In this document: positions 35,301 through 43,739 of the stretch, in pieces
Numbering within the stretch: position 1 is the stretch's first letter
How the letters are laid out: the number at the start of each line of letters is the position of its first letter
NCBI GenBank assembly: GCA_002451085.1
Contig: DKBE01000091.1
Span: 1 to 49,233 of the forward strand
From: Proteobacteria bacterium UBA6908
Lineage (GTDB): Bacteria; Pseudomonadota; Gammaproteobacteria; Acidiferrobacterales; UBA6901
Reading direction: 5' to 3'
Length of the DNA: 49,233 nt
Position numbers and translations under genes: made by a program
Notes under the pieces: generated by a model
The model's database searches: none
What the model saw: the letters and a program-made list of their open reading frames with translations, nothing else
What the model was told of the DNA's origin: nothing

Positions 35301-35884
35301 CACTAAAGGCCGCCGGCAACAAGCTGCTGTTCTTTATCTCCTTCCGCAACCCGGGTGAAGCGTTCTGCCGCGAAGAATTTGAGCAGGCTTGTGATGAAAT
35401 TGTATGGGTGAGTCACGAAGGCGAAATCGTACCGAACCGTTCGCAAGACCTGAGTTACACCGGCGATGTGCGTAATGCACTCAAGGCCTATGCCAAAGGC
35501 AAGCTTGGCGGCGCGTTCAAGCTCGAAAAGATGGATCGCCTGTACTTCATGGGTGGCGGTTGTCTGGTGCAGCGCCTGCGCGATGTACGTAATAATGAAC
35601 TTAAGGAATATTTCGCCAAAAACCCGCCAGCCACCGGTTCGGTGTATAGCAGCATGCAGTGCATGCTGAAGGGTGTTTGCTCACAATGCCTGCAATGGCA
35701 GGTCGACCCGGCGACCGGCAAGCGCACCAAGGCGGTCTTCGCCTGTTCGTGGCAGGACCAGCCGCTTGACCTGCCGGACTATGATTCGTTACAGGAACGG
35801 CTCGCCCAGAACCGCCTGAGCGAGCACCTGACCAACCTATGGCTGCAACACCTGTTCGCGACCCACAAGATCGCGAAGGTGTAG
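32393..35884 (+). CDS. Large FAD/NAD-dependent iron-sulfur oxidoreductase (GltD-like plus PyrK-like)
   Basis: A 1163-residue cytoplasmic redox enzyme. Residues 1-240 are helical and unassigned. A cysteine-rich part (about 245-370; 'YCVYCHDHDGDFC', 'MCPATGHRICNDCMKAC') resembles Fe-S domains ahead of GltD-type flavoproteins. Then come an FAD site ('ITGLGPAGFTLAHH'), a second nucleotide site ('VIGGGLTGIDTATE'), 'FVATGARPN' and 'YIGDTHPTFAGSV'. The C-terminal third is a ferredoxin-reductase-like module ending in a PyrK-type [2Fe-2S] motif (CX4CX2C at 'QCMLKGVCSQC', then 'FACSW'). The start is the ATG at 32393; the longer frame lacks a ribosome site. It is a single-gene unit. Substrate is unknown; electron transfer between NAD(P)H and an Fe-S partner is likely. 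Confidence 0.85.
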   Translation: MSSLSLGLLGLGYADLQSVDGLARLDAEFLARFKAVDPARHEQLLAYRAGQALTPTDTSELLLACAPLLDDLIGSLFGIEKELATIRHSTLAHNPVLAFKKQFVARRARRRLTKKEEFETFAELDQWLLGALKTAGLNSDDRELAVARFGEQLLTDEKANADPVEKLTRWCIRALTADDGKAAVRGWVSFKLPEGIDPANLVPIRVVAVDGVERFENASGVSRPRDGFHLTDLRMDARSVQNEVNYCVYCHDHDGDFCSKGFPEKKGQPELGIKKNALGVPLDGCPLEEKISEMHSLKRDGQTVAALAMIMVDNPMCPATGHRICNDCMKACIYQKQDPVNIPQIETRCLTDVLALPYGVEIYDLLTRWNPLRAKQWLPKPYNGKKVLITGLGPAGFTLAHHLLQEGCAVVGVDGLKIESLPEELVNNPVRDYRNLEEDLDTRVMSGFGGVAEYGITVRWDKNFLKLIYLTLARRARFQAFGCVRFGGTVTLDVAWELGFDHVAIAVGAGLPSALPIPGSLARGMRQAADFLMALQLTGAAKNASLANLQVRLPAVVIGGGLTGIDTATEVQAYYIKQVEKTLTRYEQLVAAQGEAHVRHGLDVESLDVLNEYLAHGKLVRAERKLAEKENRQPNFTSLIQQWGGVTVAYRRKLSESPAYQRNHEEVIKAMEEGIYYAEALSPSSAALDEYSHVAALVCKRMKENADGKLVESDEQVRLPARAIFVATGARPNIAYHFEHRGSFEVESGHYKPHEVDGAAVAVNRHCKTVDFGPFTSYQKEGRRVSYIGDTHPTFAGSVVKAVASGYRTYPKIMAALGERATEEGDDMEYAAFREDMQDMFQPRLISVQRCASNAVELTIHAPMAARHFKPGQIYRLQNYERLSPVIDGTRLQTETMAITGSKVDPEQGTVRLIVLERGASSRLAATFRPGEPIALMGPSGTSAHIPHNQTLLLVADRIGATGVRALAPALKAAGNKLLFFISFRNPGEAFCREEFEQACDEIVWVSHEGEIVPNRSQDLSYTGDVRNALKAYAKGKLGGAFKLEKMDRLYFMGGGCLVQRLRDVRNNELKEYFAKNPPATGSVYSSMQCMLKGVCSQCLQWQVDPATGKRTKAVFACSWQDQPLDLPDYDSLQERLAQNRLSEHLTNLWLQHLFATHKIAKV

Positions 35885-35911
35885 CAAGAATCGCATCACC
35901 GTTTCATTTAC

Positions 35912-35965
35912 CGTCATCCCTGCATCTCCCGACCATACGCCCATCGGCTCCATGCAGGGATGACG
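35912..35965. repeat. REP-like inverted repeat
   Basis: CGTCATCCCTGCAT (35912-35925) and ATGCAGGGATGACG (35952-35965) are perfect 14-bp inverted arms separated by 26 bases. The arm sequence resembles the 'GTCATTCCC' dispersed repeats common between genes of many proteobacteria. It lies between the oxidoreductase stop and the hydrolase start and could also act as a terminator. Confidence 0.6.
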
Positions 35966-35998
35966 ACCTGACTGGGGCTGGGAGATACAATCAGCATC

Positions 35999-36601
35999 AT
36001 GAACTCCCCCGATATCCGAATCTGCTTCGTCGGCGATTCCTATGTACAGGGCACCGGCGATGACCAGTGCCTCGGCTGGACGGGACGGCTGTGTGCGAGC
36101 GCGCGGAGCACCGGCCACAACATCACCTATTACAATCTCGGTGTGCGGCGCGAGACCAGCGCCGACATTGCACGTCGCTGGCTGGCGGAGTGTGAACCGC
36201 GCCTGCTGCCGACCACCGAAAACTACCTGGTGTTCTCTTTCGGCGCCAACGATGTCAGCCTGATCGACGGCCATCGGCGCGTGCCGGAAGCTGAAACACT
36301 CGCTCACCTGCAGAGCATGCTGCGGGTGGCCATGACACGCTTTCGCACGCTGGTGGTTGGCGCGCCGCCAGCGCACGACGACGGCCACAATCGACGCCTG
36401 GCAGAGCTGTCGACACGGATGGAAGGCGTGGCCGCGGAATTGGGCGTCCCCTGGGTTGCTACGCTACCCCCGCTGATCACCGACGATGTCTGGCGTCATG
36501 AAGTGCAAGGCAACGACGGTGCGCATCCACGCGCCGCCGGGTACGCCCGCCTCACCCAGATCATTGCCTCCTCCCGCCATTGGTGGTTTGCTGAGCGCTA
36601 G
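35999..36601 (+). CDS. SGNH/GDSL-family hydrolase
   Basis: A 200-residue esterase-type hydrolase of the SGNH family. Block I is 'FVGDSYVQGTGD' with the nucleophilic serine (S14), block III is 'SFGANDVS' with the asparagine, and the catalytic Asp/His pair is in 'NDGAHPRAAGY'. No signal peptide is visible, so it is probably cytoplasmic. The ATG at 35999-36001 is the only good start. The substrate (lipid, carbohydrate ester or peptide) cannot be told. Confidence 0.88.
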   Translation: MNSPDIRICFVGDSYVQGTGDDQCLGWTGRLCASARSTGHNITYYNLGVRRETSADIARRWLAECEPRLLPTTENYLVFSFGANDVSLIDGHRRVPEAETLAHLQSMLRVAMTRFRTLVVGAPPAHDDGHNRRLAELSTRMEGVAAELGVPWVATLPPLITDDVWRHEVQGNDGAHPRAAGYARLTQIIASSRHWWFAER

Positions 36602-36632
36602 TCGCCGGTCCGGTGAAATTCCGGTTTGTGGG

Positions 36633-36638
36633 TATAAT
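36633..36638 (+). promoter_or_regulatory. Consensus -10 element upstream of the HlyD-ABC operon
   Basis: A perfect TATAAT lies 53 bases before the HlyD start. No good -35 is seen at the right distance, so this is a tentative promoter for the exporter operon. Confidence 0.4.
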
Positions 36639-36691
36639 TGCCTGACCTCACGGGCGTCAACCGATCAAGATGACTGGCGGACGATAATCAT

Positions 36692-37600
36692 ATGAACAAC
36701 AAACGAACCTGGGTTCTGGCCATCCTCGCAGTCGTGATCGCCGTCATCACGGCGATGTTCGTGCTGCAGCAAATGGCGCGCACCCCGGATTCGGCCTTCC
36801 TTGTTGCCAGCGGCCGCATCGAAGGCCGGCTGACCACCTTGAGCTCCCGCTCCGCCGGCCGGGTGGCGGAGATCAAGGCCGACGAAGGCCGCACCGTCGA
36901 GCGCGGTGAGGTGCTGGTCCGGCTTGCCGACCCGGCGCTACGAGAACGCATCAATTCGCTCGTCGCGCGCGTGCGGCGCATCGAGGCCAGCTTTGCCCAG
37001 GCCGAGCGCGAGCTGACCCGAAACCAGAAACTCATGGCCGACGGATTCATCACTCAGCAGATGATGGAGCGCACGCGCCTGGAAGTTGAAGTGCAGAGCG
37101 CCGCGCTGCGCGAGGCCAAGGCCTCTCTGGCCGAGCAGCAGCGCTACCTCGACGAGATGACCGTGCGGGCACCGACCGCCGGAACGGTGCTGGTCCGTAC
37201 GATCGAACACGGTGAATGGGTACAGCCGGGCACTCCGTTGTACACCCTGGTCGACCTCAATCAGCTGTACCTCAAGATTTATGTGCCCGAACCCGACATC
37301 GGCAAAATCGTGCACGATCAGCCGGCGCGCGTACATGTCGATGCCTACCCCAGCCGCTTCTTCCCGGCTCGCGTCAGCAAGATCGCCAGCGAAGCGGAAT
37401 TCACGCCGAAAAATGTCGAAACCCGCGAGGAACGCGTGAAGTTGGTGTTCGCGGTAGAGCTCGCGCTCGACGAAAACCCGGATGGTGTGCTCAAACCCGG
37501 GATGCCGGCCGATGCCGTGGTGCGTCTCGAGGACGGACCGGAATGGATCACCCCGGTGCCCGGTAAGCGCAAGCTGTTCGGACAATCGAAGAAGCAATAG
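36692..37600 (+). CDS. HlyD/YbhG-like membrane fusion protein
   Basis: Periplasmic adaptor of an ABC exporter, 302 residues. It has an N-terminal membrane helix ('WVLAILAVVIAVITAMFVL'), a lipoyl-like half ('GRIEGRLTTLSSRSAGRV', 'EGRTVERGEVLVRL'), a coiled-coil hairpin (about residues 90-150), the second lipoyl half ('VRAPTAGTVLVRTIEHGEWV') and a beta-barrel domain. It is first in a four-gene set with a double ATPase and two ABC-2 permeases, matching the E. coli YbhGFSR layout. The exported substrate is not evident. Confidence 0.92.
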   Translation: MNNKRTWVLAILAVVIAVITAMFVLQQMARTPDSAFLVASGRIEGRLTTLSSRSAGRVAEIKADEGRTVERGEVLVRLADPALRERINSLVARVRRIEASFAQAERELTRNQKLMADGFITQQMMERTRLEVEVQSAALREAKASLAEQQRYLDEMTVRAPTAGTVLVRTIEHGEWVQPGTPLYTLVDLNQLYLKIYVPEPDIGKIVHDQPARVHVDAYPSRFFPARVSKIASEAEFTPKNVETREERVKLVFAVELALDENPDGVLKPGMPADAVVRLEDGPEWITPVPGKRKLFGQSKKQ

Positions 37601-37628
37601 GCCTGCACGGCCGCGTGCACCCGACGTG

Positions 37629-39599
37629 ATGACGGCACCCCGGCCCGCTCCGACTCCGACCCCGACGGATCGCACCGTGATCCGCGTGGCCGACCTGCAC
37701 AAGCAATATTCCCGTGGCAAGGTACACGCGGTGCGCGGTGTGTCGTTCGACGTACACCGTGGGCGCGTGCTCGGGCTCATCGGACCGGACGGGGCCGGCA
37801 AGACCAGCATCATCCAGATCCTTGCCGGCGTGCTGTCGGCCAATGCCGGACACGCCAGCGTTGCCGGCATCGACGTGCTCCGTCAACCGGAACGGGTGAA
37901 GCCGCTGGTCGGCTACATGCCACAGGGGTTGGGCCTGAATCTCTACGACTCGCTCAGTGTCGCCGAGAATATCGAATTCTTTCGGGCCCTGCGGCTGGTG
38001 CCGGACACCGAGTATCGCGAGAACCGTGCGCGACTGCTGGCCATGACCCGGCTGGAACCGTTTCTCGACCGGCCGGCCGGAAAACTCTCTGGTGGCATGC
38101 GCCAGAAACTGGCACTGATCTGCACGCTCATTCACCTGCCTGACATTCTGCTGCTGGACGAACCCACGACCGGCGTTGATCCACTGTCGCGCCGTGATTT
38201 CTGGACCATTATTCATGATCTGGTCACGCGACGTGGCGTCACGGTGTTGCTCAGCACGGCCTACATGGATGAAGCGGAACGCTGTCATCATGTTTTGCTA
38301 CTGCACCAGGGCGAAGTGATCGCCGAAGGTGCGCCGGATGCACTGGCCGCGGCATTACCCGGTCGACTGGTTGCAGTTGGCGGTGCCGCGCCGCAAAGGG
38401 TGGCGCGTGTCGCGGCCGGCTGGGCAGAAGCGGAAAGCATCGCCTTGTATGGAGCCGAAACACATGTACTGCTGCGCGATCAGGCGACCGATGTCGGTGC
38501 GCGCCTGAGCGCAGCGGGTTTGCCGGAGGCTCGCGTCCACGACATTCCGGCGAATCTGGAAGATGTGTTTGTGCACCGGTTGGTCGAGCGCCAGCCAACC
38601 GCACCGGCAGACAGCACGCATCTATCCACACCCGTCGTGAACCAAAACACCACTGTCGCGTCGCCGGTGCTCACGCAACAGCTCACGCGCCGCTTCGACA
38701 GTTTTGTCGCGGTGGACCAGGTCGACCTCAACGTGCAAGGCGGCGAGATCTTTGGCCTGCTCGGTCCGAACGGTGCCGGCAAGACGACGCTCCTCAAGAT
38801 GTTGTGCGGATTGCTGGCACCGAGCGCCGGCCACGCCATCGTGACCGGCCTTGATTTATCACTAACGGCGAACCGCCAGGCATTACGTGGTCGCATCGGC
38901 TACATGTCGCAACGCTTCTCGCTGTATCGCGACCTGGCCGTGACCGCCAACCTCGAACTGTATGCCGGCCTGTACAGCTTGCCCGGTGCCAAACGGCACG
39001 CACGCATCAACACGCTGCTTTCCGAATTGCGGCTGGCCGACTATGCCGAGCGTCGCACCCAGGCGTTGCCGCTCGGGCTGCGTCAACGCCTGGCACTGGC
39101 GGCGGCATTGCTGCACGAACCGCATCTCTTGTTTCTCGATGAACCGACCTCGGGTGTTGACCCGGTAGCCCGCCGCCAGTTCTGGGACATCGTTCATGTT
39201 CTGGCACGCGAGCAAGGCATTACCGTACTGGTCTCGACCCATTACATGGACGAAGCGGAGCACTGCGATCGTCTGGCACTCATGCACCAGGGAAGGCTGG
39301 CCGCCGTGGGCAGTCCGGCCGAACTCAAACAACGTGCCACCGTGGACGGTGGCCCGGCCGTGGCGGTGACCGCGCGCGCCTTCGAGCATGCCTACCCACT
39401 GCTGAGCGAACGCTTCCCCGGGGCCATGCTCTACGGGCGGCGCATCCAATGGCAAAGTCACGATGCCGACACCGATGTCGCCACGGCCGAGACGCTGCTG
39501 CGTTCTGCCGGTATCGAGGGCACGGTCAGTGCCCAGCCGCTGACCATGGAAGAGGCCTTTATCTATTTCATCTCCCAGGCCGAGACCCGCCATGCTTGA
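37629..39599 (+). CDS. ABC transporter ATPase with two nucleotide-binding domains (YbhF-like)
   Basis: A 656-residue cytoplasmic ATPase made of two fused domains. Domain 1 (about 15-240) has Walker A 'GPDGAGKTS', signature 'LSGGMRQKLAL' and Walker B 'LLLDEPTTGVDP'. Domain 2 (about 345-570) has 'GPNGAGKTT' and 'LFLDEPTSGVDP', but its signature reads 'LPLGLRQRLAL', a departure from LSGG. One of the two ATP sites may therefore be weak. The ATG at 37629 is used; the frame is open upstream into the HlyD gene. It overlaps the first permease by eight bases. Confidence 0.93.
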   Translation: MTAPRPAPTPTPTDRTVIRVADLHKQYSRGKVHAVRGVSFDVHRGRVLGLIGPDGAGKTSIIQILAGVLSANAGHASVAGIDVLRQPERVKPLVGYMPQGLGLNLYDSLSVAENIEFFRALRLVPDTEYRENRARLLAMTRLEPFLDRPAGKLSGGMRQKLALICTLIHLPDILLLDEPTTGVDPLSRRDFWTIIHDLVTRRGVTVLLSTAYMDEAERCHHVLLLHQGEVIAEGAPDALAAALPGRLVAVGGAAPQRVARVAAGWAEAESIALYGAETHVLLRDQATDVGARLSAAGLPEARVHDIPANLEDVFVHRLVERQPTAPADSTHLSTPVVNQNTTVASPVLTQQLTRRFDSFVAVDQVDLNVQGGEIFGLLGPNGAGKTTLLKMLCGLLAPSAGHAIVTGLDLSLTANRQALRGRIGYMSQRFSLYRDLAVTANLELYAGLYSLPGAKRHARINTLLSELRLADYAERRTQALPLGLRQRLALAAALLHEPHLLFLDEPTSGVDPVARRQFWDIVHVLAREQGITVLVSTHYMDEAEHCDRLALMHQGRLAAVGSPAELKQRATVDGGPAVAVTARAFEHAYPLLSERFPGAMLYGRRIQWQSHDADTDVATAETLLRSAGIEGTVSAQPLTMEEAFIYFISQAETRHA

Positions 39600-40725
39600 C
39601 CGCGTACCGGCCATCGCTGCCAAGGAAACACGCGAACTGCTGCGCGATCCGATTTATCTCGGCCTGGCATTCGTCATTCCGATGATCATGATCCTGCTGT
39701 TCGGTTTCGGACTGATCCTCGACGTCAAGCACCTGCCGGTGGTATTTGTCGATCATGACGGTTCGCCGTGGAGCCGCGACTATCGTGACCGCTACGTGCA
39801 TTCCGAATACTTTGACCTGGTAGGGGTTCTCGACCGCCGCGACATGGCCGAGGAATGGCTACGCACCGGGCAGGCGCGTGTGATTATCGACTTGCCACCG
39901 GATTTCGGCCGCGATCTGGCACGCGGCCGCCCGACTGCCGTCGGCGTCACCGTGGACGGCTCGTTTCCGAGTCGCGCCGCCATCATCACCGGCTACGTCA
40001 GCGCCATCAACGGCCTGTACAACCAGCAATTGCTCAGCGAGCTTGCTGCCCGTCGCATGGCATCCGGCGCCAGCCTGCTGCCGGTACAGGTGAATCTTTC
40101 GGTTTGGTACAACCCGACCCTGGAAAGCAAAAATGCCGTGGTCCCGGGGCTGCTGGTCCTGATCCTGATGCTGTTCCCGGCATTGCTCGGCGCACTGCTG
40201 ATCGTGCGCGAAAAGGAATCCGGCACAATCTTCAATTTGTACGCTTCGCCGACCGGTCGGCTGGAGATCATTTTTGGCAAGCTGCTGCCATACCTGGCAG
40301 TGGCGATGCTCGACTATTTCATGATCTTTGCCGTGAGCCGCTGGATCTTCGAGGTGCGCTTTACCGGCAGCTTCTTCGTGCTGACCGCTGGCGCCGTGCT
40401 GTACTCGGTGTGCACCATCGGAATCGGCCTCTTGATCTCGATCCTGACCCGCAGCCAGCTGGCCGCGATGTTCACCACCTTCCTGGTCACCATGACCACG
40501 GCCTTCAACTACTCCGGATTTGTCACACCGGTGGCATCGATGGACGCCGTCGGTCAGTTCATTGCGCAATTGATCCCGGCCACGCACTTCATGACCGTGG
40601 TGCGCGGCAGTTACCTCAAGGGTTTCGGTTTTGGCTACTACTGGCCGCAACTTGGCGCACTCGCGGTGTACACCCTCGTGGTGTACACCGCCGCCTGGCT
40701 GTTCCTGCGCAAGAGGATCGGCTGA
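39592..40725 (+). CDS. ABC-2 type permease (YbhS/YbhR-like, first)
   Basis: Inner-membrane permease of 377 residues. One N-terminal helix ('LGLAFVIPMIMILLFGFGLI') is followed by a large extracytoplasmic domain (residues about 45-170), then five helices including 'VVPGLLVLILMLFPALLGALL' (in parts) and a final 'LAVYTLVVYTAAWLFLRKR'. The 'REKESGTIFNLYASP' motif before the helix pair is typical of ABC-2 exporters. It is coupled to the ATPase upstream by an eight-base overlap and to the second permease by a TGATG junction. Confidence 0.92.
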   Translation: MLDRVPAIAAKETRELLRDPIYLGLAFVIPMIMILLFGFGLILDVKHLPVVFVDHDGSPWSRDYRDRYVHSEYFDLVGVLDRRDMAEEWLRTGQARVIIDLPPDFGRDLARGRPTAVGVTVDGSFPSRAAIITGYVSAINGLYNQQLLSELAARRMASGASLLPVQVNLSVWYNPTLESKNAVVPGLLVLILMLFPALLGALLIVREKESGTIFNLYASPTGRLEIIFGKLLPYLAVAMLDYFMIFAVSRWIFEVRFTGSFFVLTAGAVLYSVCTIGIGLLISILTRSQLAAMFTTFLVTMTTAFNYSGFVTPVASMDAVGQFIAQLIPATHFMTVVRGSYLKGFGFGYYWPQLGALAVYTLVVYTAAWLFLRKRIG

Positions 40726-41849
40726 TGCGCGGCCGCATGCTTGCCATGCTGCTCAAGGAGTTCCGCCAGCTGGCTTCGGACTGGCCGATCGTATTGATCC
40801 TGTTGTGGGGATTTTTCGGCGCGGTCTATCTTTCCGGTCACGCCGGCGCGGTCGATCTCAACAATTACCCGGTGGTGGTGCTGGACCTCTCGCACAGCAA
40901 CGAAAGTCGCGAGCTGGTGTCACGACTGCGCGCCCCCTATTTTAAGATCGTGCGCATGGTGCACAGCGATCGCGAGGTGGTGGATACCCTGGATGCCGCT
41001 CGCGCCAGTCTGGCGGTGATTATTCCGCCCAGTTTTGCGCATGATGTGCAGGAAAATCGCGGCCGCTTTCAGGTGATCTCCGACGGCACCCAGGCGCAAA
41101 TGGCCACACTGGCCGCCGCCTATATCGCCCAGATTGCCGGTCAGTATGGGATCGAGCTGCTCGAACGGCGTCTGGGTCCCGGTCTCGAACAACTCGCCAG
41201 TCTTCCACAGGTCGATGCCCGCGTGCGGATCGAATACAACCCGAGCATCAATTCCGCCTGGTTCACAAGCCTGTTCGAATTGTTCAACATGATCACCATG
41301 ACCTCGCTGCTGCTGACGGCCGCGGCACTGGTGCGCGAGAAGGAGCACGGCACCCTGGAACAGTTGCTGGTCAGTCCGCTGCGTCCGGCCGAACTGTTTG
41401 CCGCCAAGATCATCCCAACCGTTGTCGTGGTCCTCCTGCTGTCACCCTTGTCGCTGTATGCCGTGGTGCACGAAGTGCATGGCACGCCACTGCGCGGCAG
41501 TATTCTGCTGTTCTATGCCGTCACCTGCCTGTATGTGTTCTCGATCGCCAGCCTCGGACTCACGCTCGCGGTGATCGCCCGCAACCTGCCGCAGGCGATG
41601 ATGCTGATGTTTCTGACCCTGTGGCCCATGTTGTTCCTGTCCGGCGCGATGTCGCCACCGGAGAGCATGCAGCCCTGGATGCAATATCTGAGTCTGGTGT
41701 CACCCATGCGCTACTACATTGACCTTGGCTTTCAGGTACTGTTCAAGGGCAACGGTTTATCCTACGTGTGGCATGACATTCTCGGCATCCTGGTGCTCGG
41801 CAGCGGTCTGTTCGCCTTCGCCGTGTGGCGATTCCGGCGGCTGCTGTAG
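40725..41849 (+). CDS. ABC-2 type permease (YbhS/YbhR-like, second)
   Basis: Paralogue of the preceding permease, 374 residues, with the same layout: N-terminal helix ('PIVLILLWGFFGAVYLSG'), extracytoplasmic domain, 'REKEHGTLEQLLVSP' and a C-terminal helical bundle with 'LMFLTLWPMLFLSGAMSP'. The ATG at 40725-40727 overlaps the previous stop by one base. The same frame is open back to 39855, but that portion only shadows the first permease. The two permeases presumably form a heterodimer. Confidence 0.92.
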   Translation: MRGRMLAMLLKEFRQLASDWPIVLILLWGFFGAVYLSGHAGAVDLNNYPVVVLDLSHSNESRELVSRLRAPYFKIVRMVHSDREVVDTLDAARASLAVIIPPSFAHDVQENRGRFQVISDGTQAQMATLAAAYIAQIAGQYGIELLERRLGPGLEQLASLPQVDARVRIEYNPSINSAWFTSLFELFNMITMTSLLLTAAALVREKEHGTLEQLLVSPLRPAELFAAKIIPTVVVVLLLSPLSLYAVVHEVHGTPLRGSILLFYAVTCLYVFSIASLGLTLAVIARNLPQAMMLMFLTLWPMLFLSGAMSPPESMQPWMQYLSLVSPMRYYIDLGFQVLFKGNGLSYVWHDILGILVLGSGLFAFAVWRFRRLL

Positions 41850-41862
41850 GCTGACGCGACCA

Positions 41863-43002
41863 ATGACACCGAGTGGCCGGCGAATGCGCATTGCACTCAC
41901 TGTGATGTTTGCCTTGTATGCCGCCATGCAGCTCTATGTACTGGCCAAGGCTGACGCCGCCCTGGCCCTGACCTGGCCGGTGATCACGCTGCTGTTTGCC
42001 TGGACCGCACTCATGACCGTCGCACCGCTGCTGGTGTGGCGCTGGGAGCAGCATGGCTGGCATTGCACAGTCGTGATCGGATCATGGATCGGTTACAGCT
42101 GGATGGGGGCGATATTCCTGTTTTTCTGGATCGCACTGGCACTGGACATGCTGCTCGCAGTGACCGGATGGATCTCGCCGGACATCACGTGGCCGCCGAT
42201 GTCGCGATTTCTGCTGGCCGCTGCGCTGACCGGGGTGGTGGTTGCCTATGGATTCGTGGCGGCGCGGCGCTTGCGAATCGAGCAGATTGTGCTGAAGTCT
42301 CCGAAAGTATCGGCCGGCTCGAAGCCGCTGCGGCTCGCGCTGATATCCGATGTCCATCTTGGTGCCATTGTCGGGGCACGCCGGCTACAGGCCATTCTGG
42401 CAGCATGTCGCGAACTCGATCCGGATGTGCTGGTGTCGGCTGGTGATCTGGTCGATGGCCAGGCCGACCGGCTGAATGGACTGGCTCCGTTGTTTGCTGG
42501 CTTCCAGCCGCGCTATGGAAAGTACGCCGTCACCGGAAATCACGAATACTTCGTTGGCCTGGAACGTGCCCTCGCCTTTCACGCACGCGCCGGATTTACA
42601 ATGCTACGCGGCACGGCGGCAACGATTGCCGATACGATCAGTATCGCCGGGGTCGATGATCCGATCGGCACCCGCTTGGGATTAACGGCCCATACGGACG
42701 AGCACACCTTGCGCAAGGAATGCGGACACGGTCGATTTGCCATTCTGGTGAAACACCAACCGCGCGTGGATCAGTCGTTGAGCGACGGCTTCGATCTGCA
42801 ATTGTCCGGGCATGTGCACCAGGGGCAGATCTTTCCGTTTGGTCTGCTGGTGCGCCTCAGTTATCCGGTCGCGACCGGACTGACCCGCCTCGCCGCTGGT
42901 GGCTGGCTGTATGTCAGTCGCGGCACCGGCACCTGGGGACCACCGCTGCGCGTGCTGGCCCCGCCGGAAATCACGCTGATCGAACTGCGGCCGACTGACT
43001 AG
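41863..43002 (+). CDS. Membrane metallophosphoesterase
   Basis: A 379-residue protein. The N-terminal 145 residues hold about four helices and the rest is a calcineurin-like phosphoesterase domain with all metal-binding blocks: 'ISDVHLG', 'SAGDLVDG', 'VTGNHEYF', 'VKHQP' and 'LSGHVHQGQ'. This layout resembles the YkuE/YaeI-like group, some of which act on lipid precursors. The ATG at 41863 is used; 'MRIAL' at 41884 is an alternative. It starts 13 bases after the exporter operon and may be part of it. It ends three bases before the stop of the convergent gene. Confidence 0.9.
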   Translation: MTPSGRRMRIALTVMFALYAAMQLYVLAKADAALALTWPVITLLFAWTALMTVAPLLVWRWEQHGWHCTVVIGSWIGYSWMGAIFLFFWIALALDMLLAVTGWISPDITWPPMSRFLLAAALTGVVVAYGFVAARRLRIEQIVLKSPKVSAGSKPLRLALISDVHLGAIVGARRLQAILAACRELDPDVLVSAGDLVDGQADRLNGLAPLFAGFQPRYGKYAVTGNHEYFVGLERALAFHARAGFTMLRGTAATIADTISIAGVDDPIGTRLGLTAHTDEHTLRKECGHGRFAILVKHQPRVDQSLSDGFDLQLSGHVHQGQIFPFGLLVRLSYPVATGLTRLAAGGWLYVSRGTGTWGPPLRVLAPPEITLIELRPTD

Positions 43003-43005
43003 CAG

Positions 43006-43632
43006 CTACCAGAATGCCAGCAGCCGTCCGTTGTCGACCTTGGCCTCGAACTCGCGCAGCGGCCGATTGCCTTTCTCCACGCACTGGCCGGTGGTGACAT
43101 CGAATTTCCACTGGTGCTTCGGGCAGGTCAGCTGTTTGCCTTCGAGTGCGAGATGCGGAATGTTGGTGACCTGGTGCGGACAGCGGCTGTCGTACACGCG
43201 GTAACTGGAGCCGCGGCGATAGATGAACAGACTGCGACCGTCGCAATCGGCATAAGTGATCTCGTCGTCGGCCGCGGCATTGGCGGCCAGCAGGTCATGC
43301 CACTTCGGCTGGGCGTCGAGATTCTCCGGACGGAACTCCGGCAGGTCCATGGCAAGGATCACATCTGCGGCCCACACGATCTTGGCCAGGCCCAGCGCCG
43401 GGAAAGCCATGAGCATGGCATCAATGATCTCGCGCGGCGTGCAGCCGTTGCGCAGCGCGCGCGTCAGATATTGGCGCAAACCGCGCTCGGTCTGCGAATG
43501 CACTTTGGTGATGACCGAAATCAGATCGCGAGTCTTGGGGTCAAGATGCTTGCCGGCCTCCTTCATGAACTTGAGATACGGCGCCATCGCATCCGGACGG
43601 GCCTTGACCAGGTACTCCAGGGCATCGCTCAT
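43006..43632 (-). CDS. Carboxymuconolactone decarboxylase-like / Rieske fusion
   Basis: A 208-residue two-domain protein. Residues about 10-95 are AhpD/CMD-like ('HLDPKTRDLISVITKVHSQ', 'RNGCTPREIIDAMLMAFP') but only one cysteine (C64) is present and the CX2C of AhpD is absent. Residues about 120-208 are a Rieske [2Fe-2S] domain with C151-P-H153 and C170-PK-H173 ('SRCPHQV', 'LTCPKHQW'). The combination puts a redox centre beside a domain normally used for small-molecule or peroxidase chemistry. No membrane segment is seen. The electron donor and substrate are unknown. Confidence 0.88.
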   Translation of the reverse strand: MSDALEYLVKARPDAMAPYLKFMKEAGKHLDPKTRDLISVITKVHSQTERGLRQYLTRALRNGCTPREIIDAMLMAFPALGLAKIVWAADVILAMDLPEFRPENLDAQPKWHDLLAANAAADDEITYADCDGRSLFIYRRGSSYRVYDSRCPHQVTNIPHLALEGKQLTCPKHQWKFDVTTGQCVEKGNRPLREFEAKVDNGRLLAFW

Positions 43633-43739
43633 TCATCACCTCATGCACAGGGTTGGTAACGTTGACCGGCCATCGCCGGCCGGTCCATCCGGACATTTTA
43701 CTGGATACCGGCGGCCACCCGGCAGTCCCGGGGATGGAT

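Noticed and set aside
39855..41849. A 664-residue reading frame starting inside the first permease
   Set aside because: The first 290 residues are arginine-rich shadow sequence of the permease gene; only the part from 40725 encodes the second permease.
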